Below, one piece after another: positions 34,286 through 44,088 of a DNA stretch of 64,000 nt (position 1 is the first letter of the stretch; each line of letters starts with the position of its first letter). Source of the stretch: Aquimarina atlantica (GTDB lineage: Bacteria > Bacteroidota > Bacteroidia > Flavobacteriales > Flavobacteriaceae). Location of the stretch: NCBI RefSeq assembly GCF_000626715.1, contig NZ_AQRA01000007.1:366889-430888 (forward strand), read 5' to 3'. The position numbers were made by a program, and so were the translations under genes. The notes below the pieces were generated by a model. It had not been told where the DNA came from. It was given only the letters and a program-made list of their open reading frames with translations, and did no database searches.

Positions 34286-35164
34286 ATGAAGAAGATAAAT
34301 CACAAAGACTTTATGGTGTCTGATACCATAGAATTATCCAAAATTCCAACCACCTTTGATCTTAATGAGAGTGAGAAAAAAATTGAAAAAGAACTCGAAG
34401 AAACACGTGAGAAATTAGGAAAACTTCAGGATACGTTATACGCCCATGGTAAGTATGCTGTACTGGTTTGTCTTCAGGGTATGGATACTGCAGGTAAGGA
34501 TAGTTTGATCAGAGAAGTATTTAAAGATTTCAATACTCGTGGTATTATCGTTCATAGTTTTAAAGTACCTACGGCATTAGAACTAGGTCATGACTATTTA
34601 TGGAGACACTATATCGCTTTGCCACAACGAGGAAAGTTTGGAGTCTTCAATAGAACACATTACGAAAATGTTTTGGTAACACGAGTACATCCCGAATATA
34701 TAATGGGAGAAAATATTCCTCATATTAATACAGTAGAAGATATTAATGATGCATTTTGGGAGCAACGCTTTGAACAAATTCGAAATTTTGAAAAACATAT
34801 TGCCGAAAATGGTACTTTGATTTATAAATTTTATTTGCATTTATCAAAAGAAGAACAGAAGAACAGGTTACTTCGCAGGCTAGAGAAGAAAGAAAAAAAC
34901 TGGAAGTTTTCTGCAGGAGATCTAAAAGAGCGTAAACTTTGGGACCAATATCAGGATTGTTATCAGGATGCCATAAATAGAACTTCGTTACCACATGCAC
35001 CGTGGTATGTGATTCCGGCAGATAATAAACCCGTAGCACGATATATTGTAGCAAAAACGTTATATACAACACTAAAAGAATATGATGATATACAAGAACC
35101 AGAATTAGATAACAAAACAAAAGCCAATCTGGATTTGTATAAACAAGAATTAGAGAACGAATAA
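34286..35164 (+). CDS. Polyphosphate kinase 2 family protein
   Basis: 292 residues with the PPK2 P-loop fold: Walker A GMDTAGKDS (65-73), lid and Walker B region GKFGVFNRTHYENVLVTRVHPE (about 116-137) and the RLEKKEKNWKF and WDQYQDCYQDAINRTS segments. PPK2 enzymes phosphorylate nucleotides with polyphosphate, or the reverse. The short single-domain form suggests class I or III, using AMP, ADP or GDP; the class cannot be fixed by eye. A promoter-like TATCTTTC lies 22 bases before the ATG. It is 15 bases from the peptidase gene downstream. Confidence 0.9.
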   Translation: MKKINHKDFMVSDTIELSKIPTTFDLNESEKKIEKELEETREKLGKLQDTLYAHGKYAVLVCLQGMDTAGKDSLIREVFKDFNTRGIIVHSFKVPTALELGHDYLWRHYIALPQRGKFGVFNRTHYENVLVTRVHPEYIMGENIPHINTVEDINDAFWEQRFEQIRNFEKHIAENGTLIYKFYLHLSKEEQKNRLLRRLEKKEKNWKFSAGDLKERKLWDQYQDCYQDAINRTSLPHAPWYVIPADNKPVARYIVAKTLYTTLKEYDDIQEPELDNKTKANLDLYKQELENE

Positions 35165-35179
35165 AAAGTTTAAGAAACT

Positions 35180-36568
35180 ATGGTAAGAACTATAATCTCT
35201 ATCATTTTTGCAATTTTATCACTTAATAGCTTTGCACAGAATGAAGCAAAAGAAGATGCCACTATATTAAAAAAAATATATGATACCTCACTACTTAATG
35301 GTAAAAGTTATGCATGGCTGGATTATCTCTCTAATCAGATCGGAGGGAGACTTTCAGGTTCTGTAAATGCTCAACTGGCTGTAGAATGGGGAGAAAGAGA
35401 GTTGAAAAAGCTAGGCTTGGATAAAGTATGGTTGCAACCAGTAATGGTACCAAAATGGACTCGTGGTGTAACAGAATTTGCTTATATCGAAACAGAACCT
35501 GGTATAACCACCAATGTGCCAATTTGCGCATTAGGAGGTTCTGTGCCAACACCAATAGGGGGAGTTAAAGCTCCTATTGTAGAAGTTAAAGGATTAGAAG
35601 AACTTAAAGAGCTAGGCACCGATAAGATTAAAGGGAAAATAGTGTTTTTTAACAGACCTATGCAGGCAGATCTTATCGAAACATTTCGAGCTTACGGAGG
35701 ATGTGTAGATCAACGATATTCTGGAGCAGCAGAAGCAGCTAAGTTTGGTGCTGTAGGTGTACTTGTTCGTTCTATGAACCTTAGGCTTGATGATTTTCCT
35801 CATACGGGATCAATGAGTTATGGTGATCTTAAAGATATGGAGAAGATTCCTGCTGCTGCAATAAGTACTAATGGAGCTGATTTATTAAGCTCTATGTTAA
35901 CATTAAACCCTAAAATTAAATTTCATATTAATATGAACTGCCGCACCTGGAAAGATGTGCAATCATACAATGTAATTGGAGAAATTACAGGAAGTGAACT
36001 TCCTAAAGAATATATGGTAGTTGGTGGGCATTTAGATTCTTGGGATCTGGGAGATGGTTCTCATGATGATGGAGCAGGAATAGTACAGTCTATGGAAGTA
36101 TTGAGACTATTTAAAGAAATAGGATATAAACCTAAACGATCTATTCGCGTAGTATTATTCATGAATGAAGAGAATGGATTACGTGGTGGTAAAAAATATG
36201 CAAAAGTAGCTAAGGATAAAGGTGAAAATCACGTCTTTGCTCTAGAAAGCGATGCCGGAGGGTTTACTCCCAGAGGCTTCTCGTTTGATTGTAATGATGC
36301 TAATTTTGCTCAGGTACAAAGCTGGAAACCTCTTTTTGAACCCTATCTGATACATTCTTTCACTCAAGGTGGAAGTGGTGCAGATATTGGGCCACTTAAA
36401 AAAGATGGAATTGTACTTGCAGGATTACGACCAGATTCACAACGCTATTTTGATTATCATCATGCAAAGAATGATACTTTTGATGCAGTTAATAAGCGAG
36501 AGCTCGAACTGGGTGCTGCTACAATGGCCAGCTTAATGTATCTTTTTGATAAGTATGGAACGAAATAG
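35180..36568 (+). CDS. Secreted M28 family metallopeptidase
   Basis: 462 residues with a signal peptide (SFAQ). A PA-domain-like insert (about 130-215) is followed by the M28 catalytic core: VGGHLDSWDLGDGSHDDGAG (about 272-293) with first His and bridging Asp, NEENGL with catalytic Glu pair, and the last ligands in DSQRYFDYHHAKNDTFD. Such secreted aminopeptidases or glutamate carboxypeptidase-like enzymes work with two Zn2+. It lies 15 bases downstream of PPK2 and is probably co-transcribed. Substrate preference is unknown. Confidence 0.92.
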   Translation: MVRTIISIIFAILSLNSFAQNEAKEDATILKKIYDTSLLNGKSYAWLDYLSNQIGGRLSGSVNAQLAVEWGERELKKLGLDKVWLQPVMVPKWTRGVTEFAYIETEPGITTNVPICALGGSVPTPIGGVKAPIVEVKGLEELKELGTDKIKGKIVFFNRPMQADLIETFRAYGGCVDQRYSGAAEAAKFGAVGVLVRSMNLRLDDFPHTGSMSYGDLKDMEKIPAAAISTNGADLLSSMLTLNPKIKFHINMNCRTWKDVQSYNVIGEITGSELPKEYMVVGGHLDSWDLGDGSHDDGAGIVQSMEVLRLFKEIGYKPKRSIRVVLFMNEENGLRGGKKYAKVAKDKGENHVFALESDAGGFTPRGFSFDCNDANFAQVQSWKPLFEPYLIHSFTQGGSGADIGPLKKDGIVLAGLRPDSQRYFDYHHAKNDTFDAVNKRELELGAATMASLMYLFDKYGTK

Positions 36569-36717
36569 GTTTTTTATAGATGTTTTCAAGGTTACTTCAT
36601 TGTAATAGATGGTATTAGATGAAATATGACTTTTAAATGATATCGAATTAATAAGCAAGATAAAAAATACCAAAAAAGTGATGCTTAAGTGATGTATATA
36701 AATGTTTTCATATCATT

Positions 36718-37284
36718 ATGATAAAGATGAGAAATAATAGAATGAGAAATTTAATATATAAAGCACTATGTTTTACCCTAATTGTTGGTTTATTTTGTAA
36801 TTGTACTTCAAAAACAGAGAAAAATATTGATAATACTAATATCTTATTAGGTAATAAGAAACATTTGGTGGTTCAAAAAATAAATAAAACCACTAATCAT
36901 GTAGGAATCTTATCAAAACATAACTACAGAACAACTCATCATTATGAGTATGAATTTACTGTAGATAGAGGAGATGTAAATTGGAAAGGAGGTAGCGGAG
37001 AACCAAAGCATATTCTTTTTTGTAAAGACTCCATTTATCTTCATTATCTTAAGGAAAAATATGTTTCAATTCAGGATAGAGATACCACTAATTCTCAAAT
37101 TGAAAATCATAAGGATTATAAAGTAGTAGAAGTGTTTGAAGTGTATATAGATAATCGGTATTTTTTTAATCTCTTTGGAAATGATTATTGGGTAGAAATT
37201 ACACCTGAATCATATGCGAATAAAAAGATAACCTGTGATGAATATAGTATACCAAATGATAATGAGTTGTCATTAATTAATTAA
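36718..37284 (+). CDS. Lipoprotein, unknown function
   Basis: 188 residues. The signal sequence leads to a lipobox at LFCNC (Cys about 29). The remainder is a hydrophilic, probably beta-rich domain of about 155 residues with no recognised family (HHYEYEFTVDRGDVNWKGG, VVEVFEVYIDNRYFFNLFG). Two further ATGs (36727, 36742) could be the start. No operon partner: 149 bases separate it from the peptidase upstream and 245 from the MATE gene downstream. Confidence 0.55.
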   Translation: MIKMRNNRMRNLIYKALCFTLIVGLFCNCTSKTEKNIDNTNILLGNKKHLVVQKINKTTNHVGILSKHNYRTTHHYEYEFTVDRGDVNWKGGSGEPKHILFCKDSIYLHYLKEKYVSIQDRDTTNSQIENHKDYKVVEVFEVYIDNRYFFNLFGNDYWVEITPESYANKKITCDEYSIPNDNELSLIN

Positions 37285-37503
37285 AATATTGATAATTAAG
37301 AGATTCTCTTTTTAAAGTAAAATAAATATTTATCTAAAGCATATTACACGAATAGCTGAAACGATAGTGAAAATATTAGTAAAAAGGTTCTCTAATGTTA
37401 TTTCTCTATTTAGTTTTTTATATTTTCTACATACTTCTCGTTTAGAAAAAAATAAATAACGTTAAATATACGATAAGAATCATTTAGTTTATTTCGGTTC
37501 TAA

Positions 37504-37511
37504 TACCTTTG
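37504..37511 (+). promoter_or_regulatory. Bacteroidetes -7 promoter element for the MATE gene
   Basis: TACCTTTG, a TAnnTTTG match, 19 bases before the ATG at 37530. It overlaps the TTG at 37509, which is thus not the start codon. Confidence 0.55.
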
Positions 37512-37529
37512 CGTCTTCAAAATTGTAAA

Positions 37530-38900
37530 ATGCTACAACAATACACCAAAGAATTTCGATATAATCTAAAATTGGCTACACCAGTAATGCTGGGTATGTT
37601 GGGACATACTTTTGTTGGCCTGGTCGATAATATTATGGTGGGACAGTTAGGTACGGCAGAGTTGGCAGCTGTATCTCTGGGAAACAGTTTTATGTTTATA
37701 GCCATGTCTTTGGGAATAGGATTTTCTACTGCGATAACGCCACTGGTAGCAGAGGCCGATGGAGAAAACAATTTTGCTAGTGGTAAATCTGCATTTAAGC
37801 ATGGGTTATTTTTATGTACTACATTAGGAATTGCATTATTTTTGTTGATACTCGTAGCAAAACCATTGATGTATTTAATGAAACAACCTTCAGAGGTGGT
37901 TGAATTGGCAATACCATATCTGGATCTGGTCGCTTTTTCCTTGATTCCGTTAGTAAGTTTTCAGGCATTAAAACAATTTTCAGATGGATTATCCATGACC
38001 AAGTATCCTATGTATGCAACTTTGGTCGCTAATTTGGTAAATATCGCCCTCAATTATATATTGATTTTCGGGAAATTTGGCTTTCCGCAAATGGGAATAG
38101 TTGGAGCAGCCGTCGGGACATTAGCTTCAAGGTTTGTAATGGTTATCTTTTTATGGGTTTTTCTAAAAAATAAAGAAAAATCTACCTCGTATGTGACTCA
38201 TATCAAGTTTTTCTCACTAGAGAGAAAAATGATAAACAGAATAATAGCCTTGGGATTTCCTTCTGCATTACAAATGTTTTTTGAAGTGGCGATTTTTACT
38301 GCTGCGATATGGTTATCAGGTATTTTAGGTAAAAACTCGCAGGCAGCTAATCAAATTGCATTAAACCTATCTTCTATGACATTTATGGTAGCTATGGGAT
38401 TAAGTGTAGCTGCAATGGTGCGTGTAGGCAATCAAAAAGGGCTTCAGCATTTTGTAGACCTAAGAAGAATCGCAATTTCAATATTTCTGCTCACTTTTTT
38501 ATTAGCAGTTGTGTTTGCTTTAGTATTTGTTCTGTTTAACGATTTACTTCCCAGAATATATCTTGATATAGAAGATACCAAAAATATGGCAGATAATACC
38601 GAGGTAATTGCCATTGCAGCAAAGCTATTAGTTATTGCTGCATTATTTCAAATTTCAGATGGGATACAAGTTACTGTACTAGGAGCCTTGAGAGGTCTTC
38701 AGGATGTTAAAATTCCTACTTTAATTACGTTTATTGCATATTGGGTAGTAGGATTTCCTATTAGTTATTATTTAGGATTATATACCGAATATAAAAGTTC
38801 AGGAATTTGGATTGGATTGCTGGCAGGTCTTTCTGTTTCGGCATTGCTTCTATATCTTAGATTTAATGCTTTGACCAAAGGTTTGATCCAGAAGAATTAA
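37530..38900 (+). CDS. MATE family efflux transporter (NorM-like)
   Basis: 456 residues from the ATG at 37530; the TTG at 37509 lies inside the promoter element. Twelve membrane segments in two homologous halves are visible, with MATE landmarks PVMLGMLGHTFVGLVDNIMVGQLGTAELAAVSLGNS at the start and the repeat-half ALGFPSALQMFFEVAIFTAAIWLSGILGKNSQAANQIALNL. It exports cationic compounds in exchange for Na+ or H+. Monocistronic. Confidence 0.93.
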   Translation: MLQQYTKEFRYNLKLATPVMLGMLGHTFVGLVDNIMVGQLGTAELAAVSLGNSFMFIAMSLGIGFSTAITPLVAEADGENNFASGKSAFKHGLFLCTTLGIALFLLILVAKPLMYLMKQPSEVVELAIPYLDLVAFSLIPLVSFQALKQFSDGLSMTKYPMYATLVANLVNIALNYILIFGKFGFPQMGIVGAAVGTLASRFVMVIFLWVFLKNKEKSTSYVTHIKFFSLERKMINRIIALGFPSALQMFFEVAIFTAAIWLSGILGKNSQAANQIALNLSSMTFMVAMGLSVAAMVRVGNQKGLQHFVDLRRIAISIFLLTFLLAVVFALVFVLFNDLLPRIYLDIEDTKNMADNTEVIAIAAKLLVIAALFQISDGIQVTVLGALRGLQDVKIPTLITFIAYWVVGFPISYYLGLYTEYKSSGIWIGLLAGLSVSALLLYLRFNALTKGLIQKN

Positions 38901-39051
38901 ATTTATAATCTCTTTTTTTGTCTGTCAAATTAAGGTTTTAGAAGTAATTTTTTAAATAAAAATAAAGAACAAATACCATTTTTATACTTATTACGTTTAT
39001 TTGGTATTAACGAATAATTAACTATCTTTCCAAAAAAAGAGAACACAAAAT

Positions 39052-40137
39052 ATGAAAGTCCCAAATTCTAGATTTTGTCTACTGTTTGTAACGCTTACTA
39101 TATTGGTTACGCAGAGTAGTATAAGTCAAAACTTTGTTCATAGTAAAAACCAAAACCTTATTCCCAATCCTAGTTTTGAAGCTACAAATGCAGCGATTTC
39201 ACGACTGGAAATGGAGATGCAAAACTTTGGAATTATTAAGGATTGGAAAGCTACAATTAACTCTCCGGATGCTCACCATCCCAGATTAGCTGATATTAGA
39301 TTTATTCATAAATCACCTAATTTCTTAAAGCAGTTTGGGGAGCAGGAACCCAGAACAGGAGAAGGTAAAGTAGGAATGTATATTGCCGGCGGTCCTTATA
39401 AAGAAGGAGTAACAGCCAAATTAAAGCAACCATTATCCAAGGGGAAATATTACTATTTTCATATGTACGTTTCTCTGGGAGAAGGGATTTCGAATTCCTG
39501 TACTTCATCTATTGGATCATATTTTACGGCTAGAAGGCCAAAAATAACGACTACTTCTAGATTCCCTTTAAATATAGAGTCTTCAAAAATGGTATGTAAT
39601 ACCAAGGAGTGGACTAAAGTTTGCGGGGTATATAGAGCAAAAGGAACAGAAAAATATATTTCTTTAGGATATTTCTCAGATAGTCCAAAAGGAAAATCTG
39701 TAAAAGGAGGAGGGTTTGATACAGCCTACTATTTTATAGATGATGTCTTACTCATGGAAATGAGGAATACCAAAAACCTTACCTCTAGCCAGGTGTGTGA
39801 CATGGCTCTGGATTTTTCACCTGTAGAGTTTCTGGTAGGTGAAAGTGAAGCATACAAAGAAATTAAAGAAGCATTAGATTCTTATATTCAATATGTGACT
39901 ATATTCAAAGTAAACAAAGTTCAAATTATAGGTCATGCAGACGATGCCGGTTCATCTTTTGAAAACGAAATCATGTCTGCAATGAGAGCAAGTAATGTAA
40001 AAAAATATTTTGTTGAACAAGGGATAGACGAATCTTTAATCGAAGTAGTAGCGGCTGGGGATACTATGCCTGTTGTTACAGTAAACTCTAATTTGGATCC
40101 AGAATCAAACAACAGAGTAGAAATTAAAATTGAATAG
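39052..40137 (+). CDS. OmpA-family cell-envelope protein
   Basis: 361 residues with a signal peptide (SISQ). The middle (about 35-245) is a beta-rich domain of unknown family, starting with LIPNPSFEATN, a pattern seen in carbohydrate-binding-like domains. The C-terminal 100 residues form an OmpA-like peptidoglycan-binding domain (VQIIGHADDAGSSFENEIMSAMRASNVKKYFVEQGI and NNRVEIKIE). The protein likely links the envelope or an extracellular structure to peptidoglycan. A TATCTTTC element sits 21 bases before the ATG, as for PPK2. Confidence 0.85.
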   Translation: MKVPNSRFCLLFVTLTILVTQSSISQNFVHSKNQNLIPNPSFEATNAAISRLEMEMQNFGIIKDWKATINSPDAHHPRLADIRFIHKSPNFLKQFGEQEPRTGEGKVGMYIAGGPYKEGVTAKLKQPLSKGKYYYFHMYVSLGEGISNSCTSSIGSYFTARRPKITTTSRFPLNIESSKMVCNTKEWTKVCGVYRAKGTEKYISLGYFSDSPKGKSVKGGGFDTAYYFIDDVLLMEMRNTKNLTSSQVCDMALDFSPVEFLVGESEAYKEIKEALDSYIQYVTIFKVNKVQIIGHADDAGSSFENEIMSAMRASNVKKYFVEQGIDESLIEVVAAGDTMPVVTVNSNLDPESNNRVEIKIE

Positions 40138-40177
40138 TAGTTCCCTAATAATTTTCTGATTTACTTAAAAAAGATAG

Positions 40178-40185
40178 TACCTTTG
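40178..40185 (+). promoter_or_regulatory. Bacteroidetes -7 promoter element for the small acidic gene
   Basis: TACCTTTG, 26 bases before the ATG at 40212; probably drives both that gene and the PAP2 gene. Confidence 0.5.
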
Positions 40186-40211
40186 AAACTTTGTAATTTT
40201 AAGTATTCATT

Positions 40212-40439
40212 ATGGACTTCCCAAAATTCTTACTAGGTGATAATACTGATTATCCAGATGCCATTTTTGTAATTCATACCGAGTTTCCGAGGTGTATTAT
40301 CAACCTAGAAAATGATGAAGTAGAATGGCTTGAAGAGTTTGATAAAAATGATGAAAAAGAATTGTTAGAGGAAGCAGAAAATCTTTTTAAAGCTGCTAAC
40401 GATTTTTATGATCGTGAAATAGAACGTTACGACGAATAA
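40212..40439 (+). CDS. Small acidic conserved protein, unknown function
   Basis: 75 residues, about a quarter of them Asp or Glu, no membrane segment or signal. The N-terminal half carries short hydrophobic strands (AIFVIHTEFPRCIINLE) and the C-terminal half is a charged helix (EKELLEEAENLFKAANDFYDREIERYDE). Twenty-two bases separate it from the PAP2 gene, so the two form a unit. No family known to me. Confidence 0.7.
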   Translation: MDFPKFLLGDNTDYPDAIFVIHTEFPRCIINLENDEVEWLEEFDKNDEKELLEEAENLFKAANDFYDREIERYDE

Positions 40440-40461
40440 AAATAGATAAACGACCATAACA

Positions 40462-41034
40462 ATGGAAGACCTTATACAATTAGACAAAGACCTTTTTTTA
40501 TATCTTAATAATCTGGGAACATCTGTATGGGACGGATTTTGGTTATTTATGACAGAGAAGTTATACCAGATTCCTCTGTATTTAGTATTACTGATTTTTT
40601 TCTATAAATATTTTGGAATTAGAGGAACGATCATTACGTTGGTGGTTGTCGCATTATTAATTACTGCTACAGATCAACTATCAAATTTGTTTAAAAATGT
40701 CTTGTTTATGCGACCACGGCCATGTAGAGCAGATGGAGTAGCAGAGTTTACACGTTTTATTGCAGAACGATGTGGCCGACATGGGTATTTTTCTGGTCAT
40801 GCAGCTAGCTCTATGGCATTAGCTTTTTTTACAGGGCTAACCTTACGAAAACATCTAAAGTACATCTTCCCATTTATGGTGATATGGTCAATTGTTGTTA
40901 GTTATAGCAGAATTTATATAGGAGTACATTATCCGGGCGATATCGTTACTGGTATGGCAATAGGTATTTTGTTGGGAGTAGGAGCGTTTAAACTACATAC
41001 ATTTCTGGTAAAGAAATACGGAGAAGTCGGATGA
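40462..41034 (+). CDS. PAP2-superfamily membrane phosphatase
   Basis: 190 residues with five to six membrane segments. The PAP2 motifs are visible: KNVLFMRPRPC (about 76-86), YFSGHAAS (about 110-117) and SYSRIYIGVHYPGDIVTG (about 147-164), with the catalytic His residues in the second and third. Such enzymes dephosphorylate undecaprenyl pyrophosphate or lipid phosphates; the neighbouring PBP1A gene makes an undecaprenyl-recycling role appealing but unproven. It converges with PBP1A. Confidence 0.92.
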   Translation: MEDLIQLDKDLFLYLNNLGTSVWDGFWLFMTEKLYQIPLYLVLLIFFYKYFGIRGTIITLVVVALLITATDQLSNLFKNVLFMRPRPCRADGVAEFTRFIAERCGRHGYFSGHAASSMALAFFTGLTLRKHLKYIFPFMVIWSIVVSYSRIYIGVHYPGDIVTGMAIGILLGVGAFKLHTFLVKKYGEVG

Positions 41035-41064
41035 TAAAAAGTAGGTTTAGATATATATTTTAAT

Positions 41065-43320
41065 CTAAAACCTCTTTTTTTTCTTCTTTTTGCCAAAAAG
41101 ACGCTTAAAGAAATTATCTCTTTTTTCGGGTTTACAATCCATATCTTTTAAAACTTCTTTTGAGCTTTCTTCAAATTTACTTTTTGTAATAGGATCAAAT
41201 GTACTATCCAGGTTCATTTTTTGATACAATTTGGCGAAAATTGGTAGCGCAGTATTGGCTCCCTGTCCCAAAGCAGTAGTTTTAAAACCAATATTATAAT
41301 TATCATTTCCTACCCAGGTGATCGTTACTAGATTTGGGGTGATCCCTACAAACCACCCATCCTTATTATCTTGGGTAGTTCCTGTTTTACCTGCAATATC
41401 ATTTTTGAGATTATAAGTGGTTCTAAGTCTGGTTGCAGTACCTTGCTCTACAGTAGATTTCATCATTTCTAAAAGTACTTGCCTGGTGTAATCATTGTAA
41501 GCAGGAGTCTCAGCTATTTCGGGTTCGAAAGAAGCAATTAAACGACCATTTTTATCTTCAATTCTCGAAATATAGTAAGGCTTTACGCTCTTACCTTCAT
41601 TTACATAACTTGCATAAGCTCCGGCCAATTCTTTTAATTTGATACCATCTGTACCCAGCGCCATTGCAGGTTCTTCAGAAAGTGTGGCAGTGATTCCTAG
41701 TTTTCTTACCTGATCTACAACTTTGGGAATACCCACTTTATTGAGCACCTTTACTGCAATAGTATTAACAGAATTACTAAGCGCTTTTTCTAATGTAAAA
41801 TTAAGATATGGATCATTTTGTTCTGATGCATTTTTGGGTGTCCAGTTGTCTAAATTTGTATACGTAATTTCTTTTGTCGAGAAATAAGAACAAGGCTTTA
41901 TGCCATTTTCTATAGCAGTGGTATACACAAAGGGTTTAAAAGTAGACCCTACCTGCCTTTCGCTTTGCGAAACATGGTCATACTTAAAATAACGATAATC
42001 AATCCCTCCCAGATATGCTTGTACTGCACCCGTTGTTGGCTCGATTGCGATCATTCCCGTATTCAAAAATTTCAAGTAATGTTGTATACTATCCAGAGAA
42101 GATATTTTTTGGGTAATGTTACCACTCCATTCGAATAATTCTATGTCTTTCTTTGCAGAAAGAGAATCTTCAATTTGTGCTTCTGTCAATCCTTGTTCCT
42201 TATATATAGCATAGATTTTAAGACTTTTGATCGCATTCTGAACAAGGTCTTTATTGTTTTTCCAGGGGGCAGCACTACCAAAAGATTTTTCATAATCGTT
42301 TTGTAATACCTGCATATGTTCTTTCATAGCTTCTTCAGCCAAAATCTGCATTTTGTAGTCTAATGTAGTATGCACAATTAAACCATCATTATAGATGTCA
42401 TAAGTACTGCTGTCAGGTTTTTTATGCTTTTCTAAAATGTTGATCAATTCTTTTTTTACTTCTTCTCTGAAATAAGGTGCCAATCCAAGATCGTGATTAA
42501 AGTATTGATAATCCATAACGATAGGCTGACTCATGGTTTGATTTGATCGATGAGCACTTAAGTATCCATATTTAACCATTTGTTGAAGTACAACATCCCT
42601 TCTTAGCTGACTTCTCTCAGGAAACAGTCTTGGATTATAACTATGATTAGCTTTTAATGTTCCAACAAGTGTGGCCGCTTCAGAGAGTGTTAATTGATGA
42701 GTAGATTTATTAAAGAATTTCTGGGCAGCACTTTCAATTCCGTAAGTATTATCTGGAAAAGGTACAGTATTAAAATATAATGTGAGAATCTCTTTTTTTG
42801 AATATATATCTTCTATTCTTTTGGCAACAAAAGATTCTTTCAATTTATTGATTACGGTACTGAACAATTTATATTTTTTTCTCCCGAAGAGATTTTTTGC
42901 CAATTGTAAAGTTATGGTACTACCACCTCCCGAAGATTTATCCCGAAGCAGAATGGTCTTAAAAAATACACGTAGTAAACTTGTATTATCCACACCATCA
43001 TGCTCATAGAAACGTACATCTTCTGTGGCTACTAGTGCATCTATAAGATGCTGGGGTAAATCCTCGTATGATATAGGTTGTCTGTCATAGATGTAGTATT
43101 TACCTATCATATGGCCATCTTTATCCAATACTTGAGTTGCCTCGGCCTGTTTTAAAGAACTTAGTTCTTCTTTATCAGGTAATTTACCCCAAAAACCAAA
43201 ATAGATACTAACATAAAAGCAAATGCTGAAGAAAAGGAACCCACTAATGGTGTAGAATAGCCATTTTATCCATTTTTTTTTAAATATCGTCTTTATCATA
43301 ATCATAATACCGACATACAT
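41065..43320 (-). CDS. Class A penicillin-binding protein (PBP1A-like)
   Basis: 751 residues. A short cytoplasmic start precedes one membrane anchor; ATGs at 43305 and 43299 are also possible. The GT51 glycosyltransferase domain (about 60-250) shows ATEDVRFYEHDGVD and GGSTITLQLAKNLF. The transpeptidase domain carries the S-x-x-K serine (GSTFKPF, Ser about 459), SVN in SNSVNTIAV and KTG in GKTGTTQDNK (about 641). The tail is Lys-rich (KKKKKKRF). It polymerises and cross-links peptidoglycan. Convergent with the PAP2 gene. Confidence 0.94.
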   Translation of the reverse strand: MYVGIMIMIKTIFKKKWIKWLFYTISGFLFFSICFYVSIYFGFWGKLPDKEELSSLKQAEATQVLDKDGHMIGKYYIYDRQPISYEDLPQHLIDALVATEDVRFYEHDGVDNTSLLRVFFKTILLRDKSSGGGSTITLQLAKNLFGRKKYKLFSTVINKLKESFVAKRIEDIYSKKEILTLYFNTVPFPDNTYGIESAAQKFFNKSTHQLTLSEAATLVGTLKANHSYNPRLFPERSQLRRDVVLQQMVKYGYLSAHRSNQTMSQPIVMDYQYFNHDLGLAPYFREEVKKELINILEKHKKPDSSTYDIYNDGLIVHTTLDYKMQILAEEAMKEHMQVLQNDYEKSFGSAAPWKNNKDLVQNAIKSLKIYAIYKEQGLTEAQIEDSLSAKKDIELFEWSGNITQKISSLDSIQHYLKFLNTGMIAIEPTTGAVQAYLGGIDYRYFKYDHVSQSERQVGSTFKPFVYTTAIENGIKPCSYFSTKEITYTNLDNWTPKNASEQNDPYLNFTLEKALSNSVNTIAVKVLNKVGIPKVVDQVRKLGITATLSEEPAMALGTDGIKLKELAGAYASYVNEGKSVKPYYISRIEDKNGRLIASFEPEIAETPAYNDYTRQVLLEMMKSTVEQGTATRLRTTYNLKNDIAGKTGTTQDNKDGWFVGITPNLVTITWVGNDNYNIGFKTTALGQGANTALPIFAKLYQKMNLDSTFDPITKSKFEESSKEVLKDMDCKPEKRDNFFKRLFGKKKKKKRF

Positions 43321-43744
43321 AACGTCGAAAATGCCATATTATTAGGTGATATGGATTTCTTACTTTTTTATAAAATCTTAAATGAATGATACATTCGATT
43401 ATTATTAAGAGTGTTGAAAAAAGATAGCGAAGCAATACACATAAATTTCCTAAAAAATTCTCGAAAAGTATGTTGAGGTTATAAGAGAATCTAAAATTTT
43501 TAACAAGTAAAAAAAATAAAAAAATAATCGATTTTTAAAGTTGATTTCTTAAAAGTTTCATTTTTTTTATTTAGACTTGTAGTAACAAATTACTCAGTGA
43601 AATAATATACACTCAATTGAAAATTACTTGGAGTAAATAAATTTAAAATACGCCAAGATTTATAATCGAGATAATAGCATTTAGCAAAAAAATGCTATTT
43701 GAAATATGTAAAGTATAGAATTAATTCTTAAACCTGTGAGTCCT
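43321..43744. other. 424-base gap between PBP1A and the small conserved gene
   Basis: AT-rich, with no open frame. A perfect ten-base-arm hairpin AATAGCATTT / AAATGCTATT (43673-43699) lies about 45 bases before the start at 43745, perhaps in the leader. No clear TAnnTTTG element was found. Confidence 0.35.
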
Positions 43745-44041
43745 ATGAAAAGAGTAATTGTTGACTACAAAAAACTGAACAAAGACATTTTAAACCTACT
43801 TGTAGAGAAGTTTCCCGATGGTTATAATGATAGAGATATAGTTCATTTTAGAAACCAACATAATGAAGCAATAGAAGCTGTAGAAGTAAGAACAGAAGAG
43901 ACAATCTATTTAGTCAAAATTAGCAAACGTCTGGCAGATACTATGGAAAGTTTTGAAGAGGAAGAAGAAAGTGTAAGCACTGGTAATACTATTCCTGAAG
44001 AAGTGAGTAAAGATCAGGTAGCAGGTATTGATGATAAATAA
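43745..44041 (+). CDS. Small conserved protein, unknown function
   Basis: 98 residues from the ATG at 43745; a GTG nine bases upstream is possible. The first 65 residues look like a compact alpha/beta domain (VIVDYKKLNKDILNLLVEKFPDGYNDRDIV, EAIEAVEVRTEETIYLVKISKRLADTM); the rest is an acidic, probably disordered tail. The sequence has the feel of a conserved flavobacterial protein, but I cannot assign a family. Monocistronic, tail-to-tail with the AraC gene. Confidence 0.7.
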   Translation: MKRVIVDYKKLNKDILNLLVEKFPDGYNDRDIVHFRNQHNEAIEAVEVRTEETIYLVKISKRLADTMESFEEEEESVSTGNTIPEEVSKDQVAGIDDK

Positions 44042-44088
44042 TCTTAAAACTATGATGTCATCATTTCGGGTGGTGACATAAATAAAGA

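Noticed and set aside
34743..35120. 125-codon minus-strand frame inside the PPK2 gene
   Set aside because: Opposite strand of a well-supported PPK2 coding region; no start context or recognisable domain.
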